64,000 nucleotides of DNA from Acidobacteriota bacterium (GTDB lineage: Bacteria > Acidobacteriota > Thermoanaerobaculia > UBA5066). The notes below the pieces were generated by a model that was not told the DNA's origin, did no database searches, and saw nothing but the letters and a program-made list of their open reading frames with translations. How positions within the stretch are numbered: position 1 is the stretch's first letter; each line of letters opens with the position of its first letter. Position numbers and translations under genes: made by a program. Shown in pieces: positions 8,801-15,008 of this stretch. The stretch covers positions 124,001 through 188,000 of the forward strand of contig RHKY01000001.1 in assembly GCA_008363385.1 (NCBI GenBank). Reading direction: 5' to 3'.

Positions 8801-11790
8801 CCACGTTCGTCCTGACGCCGCTCTCGCCGCTCCCCGCCGGGGAGGTCTGCACCGTGACGGTCTTCGCGGCCCAGGTCGCCGACGACGACCCGGCCGACCC
8901 GCCGGACGGCCTCGGGGCGGACTACGTCTTCTCCTTCCAGCTCCCGCCGGCCTTGGTGGCGGACACCTACCCCGAGCCGGTCGTCGGAAACGTCGGCGTC
9001 GACTCCGCCCGGATCCCGTGGTCCGTCCTCGACAACGACAGCGCGCCGCCGACCTCGACGATCTCCGCGTACGACGCCGTCTCGATGATGGGCGGGCAGG
9101 TCACGATGGTCACGTCCGGCCCGGGAGCCGGCCAGTTCCGGTACGAGCCGCCGACGGGGTTCGTCGGAGGCGACTCGTTCCAGTACACGGTCAGCAGCCC
9201 GGGCGGGACGGCGACCTCGTCGGCCTCGCTGAGCGTCGGCCCGCCGGTCTGGTTCGTGAGCCTGGCCGGCTGCGCGGGCCCCTGCGACGGGCGGCTGTCG
9301 AGCCCGTTCCCGTCCGTGGCCAGCTTCCTGGCGGTGAACGACGGCGCACCGGGCCACCCGGGTCCCGGGCAGGGCGTCTTCCTCTACGAGAACGGCGCGC
9401 CCTACACCGGCCCGGTCTCGCTCCTCGCCGGCCAGGCCCTCGTGGGGCAGGACTCGGTCCTGCCGCTCGCCGCGATCCTGGGTCTCCCGCTGGGCGTCAG
9501 CAGCGACCCGCTCCCGGCCATGAACCCCGGCCCGCCCGCGACCCTGATCCAGAGCCTGACGTCTGGCGTCCAGCTCGGCTTCGACAACCTCCTCCGGGGC
9601 TTCACCGTCGGCGACACGCAGACGGGGGACGTCGTCGGAAACGGGTTCGGGACCCTGTCGGCGGCCGAGGTCTCGCTCGTCGGCGTGGGGCCGGCGCTGA
9701 ACCTGACCGGCGGGACGCTCAACGCGTCGTTCGACGTGGTGGACGTGGCCTCGAGCCCCGGCGGGGGCGTCTTCCTCTCGGGGACCGTGGGGACCCTCTC
9801 CGTGGCTTCCGGGTCGCTCACCGGGCTGGCGGCCACCGCGTTCCAGGTCGTCGGCGGCGCGCCCGACGTCACGTTCGGGGCCGCGATGAGCCACGTCCTG
9901 GCGGCCTCGCCCTCCCCGGTCGTCGACGTGGCCGCGACCACCGGCGGCTCCGTCACCTTCACGGCCCCGGTCTTCGGGGACATGACGACGGACGGGGTGC
10001 GGGTGACGGGCGCCGCCGGGAACGTCACCTTCACGACGCTGGGCCTCGGCTCCGGGCCGGGCAGCTCGGCGGCGATGGGGACGACGGCCGTCGCGATCGA
10101 CGGCGTGACCGGGGACGTCCAGCTGGGGGACGTGACGATCTTCACCGCCTCGGCCGTCGGGATCTCGGTCGCCAACACGACCGGCCAGGTCGGCAGCACG
10201 GGGGGCCACGTCGAGTCGGAGTTCTCCCCGTCGATCCAGGTGCAGGGAGTCCCGGCCGGGACACCGCTCGCCATGACCCTCGGCTCGGTGGCCAACTTCG
10301 GGTCGGACGTCGGTCTCTCGCTGACGGACACCACCGGGACGTTCGTCATCGCGGGCGACGGCTCGACGCCGGGCTCGGGAGGGCTCCTGTCGAACAACGC
10401 GCGGTACGGCGTCCGGCTCGAGAACGCCGCGGGCGTCACGCTCGGCTTCCTGGACGTTTCGGACTCAGCCTCGTTCGGGGGGTCGCAGTGCTTCCCGGGG
10501 ACGTTCGTCGACTGCGCCGCGGCGGTCGGCCTGTTCAACGCCCACGGCGTCACCCTCCAGGGCGTCCGGATCGCGCGGAGCGCGCAGATGGGGGTCTTCG
10601 GCCTGGGAGTGACGGGGCTCTCCGTGACGGGCTCCTCGATCACCGACGTCGGGGCCGCGCTCTCGCTCGGGAGCGGCGTTTTCCTGTCCGAGCCGGCCGG
10701 GACCCACCTGATCCAGGACACGGCGATCAGCTCCACGTTCGAGTTCGGCGTCTACGTCGAGCGGACGCTCGGGGACACCCCGGTCACGCTCCGCCGGGTG
10801 AGCTTCGCCGCCACCGGCCAGCCCGAGGGCGGGCCGGCCGCGGTCGGCGTCTGGGCGGACGGGTCCGGGACGGTCACGATGCTCGTGGACGACTGCGACT
10901 TCGCCAGCGGCGAGGGGGGCGGAGTCGACGTCCTCGCGGGCGTTCCCGTCGCGCCGCCGGCGGGGCGCCAGACCGCCGTGCGGGGCCGGGCCGCGGCTCG
11001 CTCCCGCGCGCCGGGACGGCCGTACCTGCGGCCGCTCGTCGCGGCGGCCGCGCCGCTCGCCCCGCCGGAGGTGAACCTGACGGTCCAGGCGAGCCGCTTC
11101 CAGGACTCCTTCGGGGCCGGCGTCCGCGCCGAGGCCGGCGGGACCGGGACCCTCCGGGCGACGGTCGACGGGAACCAGTTCACGAACCTCCCGGACCTGG
11201 CCCTGGGCGTCTACCAGAGCAGCGTCTCCCCGGTCGACGCGATCGTGACGGGGAACGCCGTGGACAACTCCGCGGCCCCGTTCGTCTACGGCGGGGGCTT
11301 CGACTTCGGGCAGAGCGCCAACGGGGCCCTCCGGGCCCTCGTCACCGGCAACACGGTCCAGAGGACCGGCTTCGACGGGATCAGCCTGTTCGCGTTCGAC
11401 TACCCCGTCGACGGCCTCAGCGACGGGATGCACGTCACCGTCCAGAACAACGCCGTGGCCGGCGTGGAGACGGGCAACGGGTTCTTCGCCTCGACCGAGT
11501 CGACGGACAACCTCATCTGCCTCGACGCGTCGGCGAACAGCTTCTCCACGACCGCCCCCAGCAGCTTCGGGATCCTCGTCCAGCAGGGCTTCCAGGGCCT
11601 GACGGGGACCTTCCAGCTGTCCGGCATGACGCCGGGGCCCGTCACCTCCGTCGCCGTCGAGACCTACCTCGACGCGACGAACCTCCTCGTCGCGCCGCCG
11701 ACGGCCGCCGTGGGAATCGCCTTCACCGGCGTCGCGCCGGGCACCTGCGCGCTGCCGGGTCCCACGCCGCTCCCACCCTCGACCCCGTAG
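2803..11790 (+). CDS. giant secreted Ig-repeat / beta-helix protein
   Basis: A 2,995-residue extracellular or surface protein. A Sec signal peptide (residues 1-22, ending GLAA) follows the Shine-Dalgarno AGGAGGG. In order: an N-terminal all-beta region (about 25-500), a PKD/Ig-like domain (about 510-585), three He_PIG-type putative Ig domains of ~85 residues with GLPAGL-LSPDGVLSGTP signatures (about 587-843), eleven Big_5-like Ig repeats of ~110 residues with VTFSEPV and DPPDQMAADHVFTF signatures (about 846-2048), a cadherin-like/tandem-95 domain with VLDNDSAPPTSTISAYD and FVGGDSFQYTV (about 2049-2145), and a parallel beta-helix-like region to the end. No sortase, PEP-CTERM or membrane anchor is visible, so it is probably released or held by other proteins. 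Likely adhesion or matrix role (inference). The repeats show a four-unit super-repeat (see findings). Confidence 0.85.
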   Translation: MAASRSVLPLVAALLASTAGLAADRTLYLPGAAETPGAAGSRFSTTLTVSNAGTAPAEALLGLIPSPGRPTPPPVRRVLAPGASLTVPSALATLFGTAYDAGTITVSGTHDLVATLITSNVADPEATYGIGVSAVPAERLLAGGDVAHAIWVSDSGDLTKGFRTNVAITFVEDGTEVELQVVDGNGTARDARTLTAPRPVAWQATMASLVGGGAVELGRVRFRVVRGRALCGVVVNDNVTSDALVVVAQRSLDAAADLLLSGAARGEATGGLDWGTDVRLYNPGESPAPVTLSPVVAAGSGQPVTITVPPDRVVEVLDVLASTGLPPGSAAAVRIQSAVPVLAAGRTARIDRTGQVPGSYAAQLLPVPYPDGLLAQGGAGYLTGLSHTSAGPGVRTTLSLFAGPAGAEGTLALRDESGALTAQTGFTLGPSESRRASLDDWFLGGVTPPHRNAGASPDTVAPGSRVDVQVGAGAVDTLAVQVDSGSGDPFAQRPIPGCDTTPVGIEDLRVAPAEPTAGESATLSWAAPSDLDSQSLVETENGNVPLSRTQRSVSLVFTQPGDHTATLTVFRGCQRDSRSVTFRVACATSPSVATSSLPQGYPNVPYGPVTLSQAGGDPPVTWKATGLPAGLVLSPDGVLSGTPAASGEFQPTFTVTDVNGCSGSRTLPLTVACPAITVGPGSLPTGLPGESYGPVTLTQSGGTLPVSWAVEGTLPAGMTFTAGGVLSGIPTEVGTFPLVFRVTDANGCTGSAALSLRVLCPPLTIEPDHLPAANPGVPYGPISFVLVGGRAPVVWSATGLPAGLSLSPSGVLSGTTTASGLYSVTVRARDARGCTEQAVYQLSTEGAPYVVSTVPANGATSQPANVSLTVTFSEPVALTGSWFQVSCATGSTPYVIGPATAVVTGGPTTWTIDPVQDIPPGVGPCTVTIYAAGVTDEDTYDPPDQMAADHVFSFSLDPGPYVVSTAPADGATAPASTNVAVTFNEPVAVSGTWLSVSCSMSGTFDPSNSVVTGGPTTFVLDPPADLSAGDVCFATVFAAQVTDLDPADPPDQMAANHVFDFTVDSAPSVVATAPPNGAVQQPSSVSAVVTFTEPVALTGDWFLWTCGSGGTLVTITPATSVVTGGPATYTIDPVADVPPLSSPCTVTIFAAQVADVDPVDPPDQMAADHVFSFALDAPPVVQTTVPAPGATGVPGTTNVSITFSEPVAVSGDWLVVACSTSGTFSPSNSAVTGGPTTFVLDPSTEIAAGDTCVATVVGTLVTDLDAADPPDQMPGNQPFAFTIDAPPAVASTVPADGATSQPADVSLTVTFDEPVALNGSWFLVSCDTGSTPYVINPSTAVVTGGPTDWTIDPISDVPPGASPCTVTIYAAGVTDLDASDPPDQMAADHVFTFSLDPGPYVVSTDPAAGALAAASTNVTVTFNEPVALGPTWLQVSCSDSGVFDPSNSVVTGGPTTWVLDPPADLSPGDACVATVFAAQVTDLDPADPPDQMAADHTFAFSVDSPPVVVATSPPSGAVQVPSNVSLTVTFDEPVTPTGDWFLWACGAGPTLHTITPATSVVTGGPTTWTVDPVADIPPLSSPCVVTVFGAQVTDVDTVDPPDAMEGDYTVFFDLDAPPVVVSTNPVDGAANVPASQSVTVVFSEPVSPAGNWIRVVCPTSGIHDTTSGVVIGSGTIFTLDPTVDFAGGEVCQATVFAALVTDLDTADPPDGMPADHVFTFTVDAAPAVVSTFPPDGATSVPRNVTLTVGFSEPVNLLSAWFSASCDTGSTPYVFGPATSVVTGGPTAWTIDPNSDIPPGVGPCTVTVFAAAVTDLDPADPPDQMAADHVFTFGLDDAPFVTATDPVDSAVAPVSTNVLVTFSEPVAVAGAWLQVFCSTSGTFDPFNSVVSGGPTTFALDPPVDLSPGDICFATVTASLVTDLDTADPPDAMAADVSWGFTTDTAPFVSSTLPANGATGVPTDTTVSVTFSETVDATTATFSVECPSGSPQAYALSASPAPTFVLTPLSPLPAGEVCTVTVFAAQVADDDPADPPDGLGADYVFSFQLPPALVADTYPEPVVGNVGVDSARIPWSVLDNDSAPPTSTISAYDAVSMMGGQVTMVTSGPGAGQFRYEPPTGFVGGDSFQYTVSSPGGTATSSASLSVGPPVWFVSLAGCAGPCDGRLSSPFPSVASFLAVNDGAPGHPGPGQGVFLYENGAPYTGPVSLLAGQALVGQDSVLPLAAILGLPLGVSSDPLPAMNPGPPATLIQSLTSGVQLGFDNLLRGFTVGDTQTGDVVGNGFGTLSAAEVSLVGVGPALNLTGGTLNASFDVVDVASSPGGGVFLSGTVGTLSVASGSLTGLAATAFQVVGGAPDVTFGAAMSHVLAASPSPVVDVAATTGGSVTFTAPVFGDMTTDGVRVTGAAGNVTFTTLGLGSGPGSSAAMGTTAVAIDGVTGDVQLGDVTIFTASAVGISVANTTGQVGSTGGHVESEFSPSIQVQGVPAGTPLAMTLGSVANFGSDVGLSLTDTTGTFVIAGDGSTPGSGGLLSNNARYGVRLENAAGVTLGFLDVSDSASFGGSQCFPGTFVDCAAAVGLFNAHGVTLQGVRIARSAQMGVFGLGVTGLSVTGSSITDVGAALSLGSGVFLSEPAGTHLIQDTAISSTFEFGVYVERTLGDTPVTLRRVSFAATGQPEGGPAAVGVWADGSGTVTMLVDDCDFASGEGGGVDVLAGVPVAPPAGRQTAVRGRAAARSRAPGRPYLRPLVAAAAPLAPPEVNLTVQASRFQDSFGAGVRAEAGGTGTLRATVDGNQFTNLPDLALGVYQSSVSPVDAIVTGNAVDNSAAPFVYGGGFDFGQSANGALRALVTGNTVQRTGFDGISLFAFDYPVDGLSDGMHVTVQNNAVAGVETGNGFFASTESTDNLICLDASANSFSTTAPSSFGILVQQGFQGLTGTFQLSGMTPGPVTSVAVETYLDATNLLVAPPTAAVGIAFTGVAPGTCALPGPTPLPPSTP
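5341..8945 (+). repeat. eleven tandem Ig-like repeat units with four-unit super-period
   Basis: Eleven coding repeats of about 320-335 bp lie inside the giant secreted protein. Each starts with a PxVVSTxPxxGA motif and contains SEPV/NEPV/DEPV and a DPPDxMxxDHxFxF end. Units 1, 5 and 9 share a TGSTPYV subtype; 2, 6 and 10 share GTFDPSNS-like text; 3 and 7 share LW(T/A)CG; 4 and 8 share a fourth subtype. The matching prolines of units 1, 5 and 9 begin at 5344, 6658 and 7978, a period of 1,314-1,320 bp. Confidence 0.85.
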
Positions 11791-11799
11791 CGCGGGAAC

Positions 11800-11822
11800 G
11801 GGCCCCCGGCGCCCGGGGGCCC
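11800..11822. terminator. bidirectional hairpin between convergent genes
   Basis: A perfect 10-bp inverted repeat (GGGCCCCCGG, loop CGC, CCGGGGGCCC) sits in the 38-nt gap between the end of the giant secreted protein and the end of the kinase gene on the other strand. It has no T-tract. Position between two stop codons supports a terminator or mRNA 3'-end stabiliser serving both strands. Confidence 0.6.
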
Positions 11823-11828
11823 GGCCGC

Positions 11829-13295
11829 TCAGGTCCGGATCCCCGAGCTGGGGGTCCGTGACCGGACGCGCTCCAGCGCCTTCAGCGCCTCGGAGAGCCC
11901 GGCGTTGTCCTGCGGCGGGAGGAACCCCTCCCGCTGCAGGAGGTCCCAGGCGCGGCCCACCAGCTCGGTCAGGTCGACGGGCTTGCCGAGGACGTCCGTG
12001 GCCCCCGACTGGAGGGCGAAGGCGTAAACACGGCGGTCGAGCCGGGGGGCGAGGAGCAGGACCGGGAGCCGGGCGCTCCCCGCCTGGGAGCGGAGGATCC
12101 GGACGACGTCGAACCCGTCCATGTCCGGGAGCCTGACGTCCATCAGGAGGAGGTCGGGCGGCTCGGCGAGGAGCCGCTGCAGCGCCTCCTGGCCGCTCCC
12201 GGCCTCGGCGGCCGCGCAGCCGAACTGAGACACGTGGCCGGTCAGGAGCCTCCGCTCGACGGCGTCGGGCTGGACCACGAGGACGACCGGCGGCCACGAC
12301 TTCACCTCGGCCAGGCGGCCGCCGGACGCCGGAACCGTCCGGTCGGCCGGGGGCGGGGGCTCCTCGCGGAGCCGAGTCGTCGGGAGCCCGGACGGCATCT
12401 CCTGGGCCTCCGCCAGCTCTGGCGCCGCGTTCGGGCCGGCGGCCTGCCAAGGGGCGACGTCCACCTCGGAGAGCCCCCGTTCCAGGTCGGCCGCCGACGG
12501 GAACCTCTCCGCGGGGTCCTTCGCCAGCGCCCGGCGGACGAGGGCGGACAGGTCGGCCGGGAGGCCGGCGACGAGGCTCGACGGGTCGGGGACCGGCTCC
12601 CGGACGTGGGCCATGGCGACGACGTGGGGCGAGTCGCCGTGGAAGGGGAGGAAGCCGGTGAGGGCCTCGAACGCGATGACGCCGATGGAGTAGATGTCGC
12701 TCCTCACGTCGGCCTCCCGGCCGAGCGCCTGCTCCGGGGACATGTAGTGAGGGGTGCCCAGGACGGCGCTCGTCAGCGTGGCGCGCTCCTTGGCCCTCTT
12801 GCTGCGGGCCAGCCCGAAGTCGAGGATGGCCACGGCCCCGGAGTCGTCCACGACGACGTTCTGGCTCTTGAGGTCCCGGTGGATGATCCCGAGCCGGTGG
12901 GCGGCGTCGGTCCCGAGGCAGATCTGCCTGAGGATCGCCACGGCCCGCGCCGGGGCGAGCCGCCCCTCGCTGCGGATGAGCTGCCTCAGGTCCAGGCCCG
13001 GGATGAACTCCATCGTGATGTAGGGGTAGTCGCCGGCCACGCCGAAGTCGTGCATCCGCGCGACGTTGGGGTGCTTGATCTTCCGGTTCAGGAAGACCTC
13101 CCGCTTGAACCGGACGAGGAGCTCCTCCTCGTCCACCTCCAAATCGGGCGAGAGGACCTTGATCGCCACCACGTCGTCCAGCGCCAGGTCGTGGGCCTTG
13201 AAGACGATCCCCATCCCGCCGCGGCCGATCGTCTCGACCCAGCGGTATCGCGGCGCCGCCGCAAAGAATCGGTCGCGGAACCGGTCCAGCTTCAA
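11829..13295 (-). CDS. Ser/Thr protein kinase with C-terminal receiver-like domain (first copy)
   Basis: About 488 residues from the TTG at 13295. I chose this start because the second kinase-receiver protein of the window begins at the matching place (RFRERFF versus RFRDRFF); the frame is open to a TTG at 13373. PknB-type kinase: glycine loop GRGGMGIVF, catalytic Lys in VVAIKVL, HRDLKSQNV and DFGLARS, all intact (about residues 16-275). A Pro-rich linker follows, then a receiver-like domain (about 355-475). That domain keeps the phospho-acceptor context LLLMDVRLPDMDGFD and the Lys of LGKPVD, but the acidic pair is VVQPD and the switch Thr/Ser is Ala (LLAPR), so normal phosphotransfer is doubtful. 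No transmembrane segment, so cytoplasmic. Divergent from the V4R-like gene. Confidence 0.85.
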   Translation of the reverse strand: MKLDRFRDRFFAAAPRYRWVETIGRGGMGIVFKAHDLALDDVVAIKVLSPDLEVDEEELLVRFKREVFLNRKIKHPNVARMHDFGVAGDYPYITMEFIPGLDLRQLIRSEGRLAPARAVAILRQICLGTDAAHRLGIIHRDLKSQNVVVDDSGAVAILDFGLARSKRAKERATLTSAVLGTPHYMSPEQALGREADVRSDIYSIGVIAFEALTGFLPFHGDSPHVVAMAHVREPVPDPSSLVAGLPADLSALVRRALAKDPAERFPSAADLERGLSEVDVAPWQAAGPNAAPELAEAQEMPSGLPTTRLREEPPPPADRTVPASGGRLAEVKSWPPVVLVVQPDAVERRLLTGHVSQFGCAAAEAGSGQEALQRLLAEPPDLLLMDVRLPDMDGFDVVRILRSQAGSARLPVLLLAPRLDRRVYAFALQSGATDVLGKPVDLTELVGRAWDLLQREGFLPPQDNAGLSEALKALERVRSRTPSSGIRT

Positions 13296-13332
13296 GGTCG
13301 GAGGGGCCGTCCGGCCCCGGAAGATGCTACAC

Positions 13333-13350
13333 GCCCCTCTCGGGAGGGGC
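13333..13350. repeat. perfect inverted repeat in divergent promoter region
   Basis: GCCCCTC, loop TCGG, GAGGGGC: a perfect 7-bp stem with a 4-nt loop, 23 bp upstream of the V4R-like ATG and 38 bp upstream of the chosen kinase start. It could be an operator for the divergent pair or a 5'-leader hairpin of the kinase transcript. Only position and symmetry support this. Confidence 0.4.
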
Positions 13351-13372
13351 CGTCCCGTTCTAAGCTCCGCCA

Positions 13373-13957
13373 ATGAGCGCGGAGCAGGCGGAGCGGTTCG
13401 ACCCCCGGGCGATGGTCAAGGGGACGATGGTGAGGGCCCACCTCGGCTGGGCCCTGCACCGGCTGGGGAACAGCCTCGGGCGGGTCCAGTCCCTGCTGTC
13501 GGGCGAGCCGCTCGACGTCGTCACCCGGACGGTCCTGGCCACGGACTGGGTCCGGTTCGAGGACCTCGTCGCGGTCGACCGGGCCATCGCGCGGGCCGTC
13601 GGGGGGGACCCGGAGGAGGTCTTCCGGGAGCTGGGGCGCCACTCGGCCGCCCTGAACCTGCAGGGGGTCTACCGGTCCTTCGTCTCGGCCGAGCCGCACC
13701 GCTTCTTCGAGAGGATGACGGTCCTCCACCACCAGTTCCAGAGCTTCGGCAAGTCCGGGTACGAGCGGCTCGGGGAGCGGGCGGGCCGGATCCGGCTGGA
13801 GGAGTACACGGCCTACTCGCGCGTCTTCTGCCTCGCGGGCCGGGGCTACTACGAGGAGGCCCTCCGGCTGATGCACGTCCCGGGCCCCGTCCGCGTCGAG
13901 GAGACGGCCTGCCTCTGCCTCGGCGCCCCGGCCTGCGTCTACGAGCTCTCCTGGTGA
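13373..13957 (+). CDS. V4R / DUF2378-like small sensor-domain protein
   Basis: A 194-residue cytoplasmic protein without transmembrane segments. The all-alpha N-terminus, the central SAEPHRFFERMTVLHHQF, and the C-terminal EETACLCLGAPACVYELSW (Cys, then GxPxC followed by beta residues) resemble V4R-type small-molecule-binding and DUF2378 domains, which often appear as ligand sensors beside kinases in myxobacteria and Acidobacteria. The family assignment is by eye and tentative. It is transcribed divergently from a Ser/Thr kinase-receiver gene. No Shine-Dalgarno precedes the ATG; a -10-like TAAGCT at 13361-13366 lies 6 nt upstream, so the mRNA may be leaderless. Confidence 0.55.
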   Translation: MSAEQAERFDPRAMVKGTMVRAHLGWALHRLGNSLGRVQSLLSGEPLDVVTRTVLATDWVRFEDLVAVDRAIARAVGGDPEEVFRELGRHSAALNLQGVYRSFVSAEPHRFFERMTVLHHQFQSFGKSGYERLGERAGRIRLEEYTAYSRVFCLAGRGYYEEALRLMHVPGPVRVEETACLCLGAPACVYELSW

Positions 13958-13965
13958 CGGCCCAC

Positions 13966-13986
13966 GCGGCGCTTTACAAGCGCCGC
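13966..13986 (+). terminator. 9-bp hairpin after the V4R-like gene
   Basis: A perfect stem GCGGCGCTT, loop TAC, AAGCGCCGC begins 8 nt after the stop codon. There is no T-tract. It also overlaps a TTTACA that could be the -35 of the next gene, so it may be a terminator or a boundary element between the two genes. Confidence 0.5.
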
Positions 13987-14009
13987 CGGGGCCGAGCAAG
14001 ATAGCGGAA

Positions 14010-15008
14010 ATGTCGGAGGAGCGGGGCCGGCCGCAGGGTCTCCCGCCGGGTTCCGGCGTGTCCGGGGAGCGGCGGCGGAGCGACTTCTGGGACTCGAGCG
14101 ACAGCGGGTCTCGGCTCGTCAGCCGGCCGATCGTCGTCGACGGCCTGAAGGCCTCCTCGCTCCAGATCGAGCTCGCGCCCCGGATCCGCTGGGTGGCGGG
14201 GCAGCTCGTGGACGACTCCTTCCGGGCCGTGGACCGGATGGCCCTGCAGCTCGTCAAGGCCTTCACGCTCGAGCAGCTCGCCATGGCCACCGTCGCGCTC
14301 CAGGTCAACCTGAGGAAGCAGAAGGCGTTCATCGAGAAGAAGCGGCAGCTGCAGGACCGGTGGACGGCGCTGGCGCGGCGGATGCGGAAGCTCAGGGCCG
14401 AGGAGACGCACCTCGGCTTCGCCGAGAAGCGGCTGTCCGAGCGGCGCGAGGAGATGGTCCGGCTGGCCGCCGACGACTCCGACCCGAAGAGGCTCGTCGA
14501 GGTCGAGGCGATCCTCGAGATCGAGGAGGCGGAGTTCCTGAGGCGGCGGCGGGAGTGGGCGGCCGAGGCCCACGCGGCCCGCTGCGAGTGGACGACGCTC
14601 GAGGAGGAGGACGCCAAGCTCCTCTCCGGGGCCCCCCGGGAGGAGTCGACGGGGGACCTCCGCTACCCCTACGTCCTGACCCTCGTCGCCCCGAGGGACG
14701 GCCCCCGGCGCCGGTCGCTCGCCTCGGCGATGCACACGCTGGTCGACGCGCTGCAGAAGCCCTTGTCCCGCACCGACCAGATGCTCCTGGAGATCGCCTT
14801 CCGGCGGTGCGTCCGCGAGCACGTCCCGCGGGCCGAGCAGTCCAGCCCCGACGCCTGGGAGCGGAGCCTCCTCCGGGCCGCCGAGGACGAGTTCGTCGCC
14901 GAGTTCCCCTGGTCGCGCCCCTACCGGCAGGGCTCCGCGCGTCCCGGGCCGATCACGACCGCGGTGCGGGCCCTCGGGGTCCCCCGGCCCGAGGAGCCCC
15001 GGGCGTGA
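14010..15008 (+). CDS. uncharacterised coiled-coil protein
   Basis: 332 residues with no recognised family. Residues 1-45 are polar and probably disordered. Residues ~50-110 are helical. A long charged coiled coil with heptad-like LRKQKAFIEKKRQLQDRWTA and repeated RR/EE blocks spans about 100-215. The C-terminal ~110 residues form a separate basic helical domain. There is no signal peptide or membrane segment. Its stop overlaps the GTG of the downstream histidine kinase by 4 nt (GTGA), so the two are translationally coupled and the protein may be a partner or scaffold of that signalling system (inference). No clear Shine-Dalgarno precedes the ATG. Confidence 0.65.
   Translation: MSEERGRPQGLPPGSGVSGERRRSDFWDSSDSGSRLVSRPIVVDGLKASSLQIELAPRIRWVAGQLVDDSFRAVDRMALQLVKAFTLEQLAMATVALQVNLRKQKAFIEKKRQLQDRWTALARRMRKLRAEETHLGFAEKRLSERREEMVRLAADDSDPKRLVEVEAILEIEEAEFLRRRREWAAEAHAARCEWTTLEEEDAKLLSGAPREESTGDLRYPYVLTLVAPRDGPRRRSLASAMHTLVDALQKPLSRTDQMLLEIAFRRCVREHVPRAEQSSPDAWERSLLRAAEDEFVAEFPWSRPYRQGSARPGPITTAVRALGVPRPEEPRA

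Noticed and set aside
5341-8945. Regular ~330-bp repeats as a possible satellite or CRISPR-like array
   Set aside because: They are diverged, in-frame protein domain repeats with conserved Ig motifs; units are far too long for CRISPR and have no spacers.
2722-10209. A ~2,500-codon open frame antisense to the giant secreted protein, and another very long same-strand frame beside it
   Set aside because: Composition is Arg/Gly/Asp/Val-rich junk typical of shadow frames in GC-rich repeats. There is no start signal, no domain, and the opposite frame has a signal peptide and clear Ig repeats.
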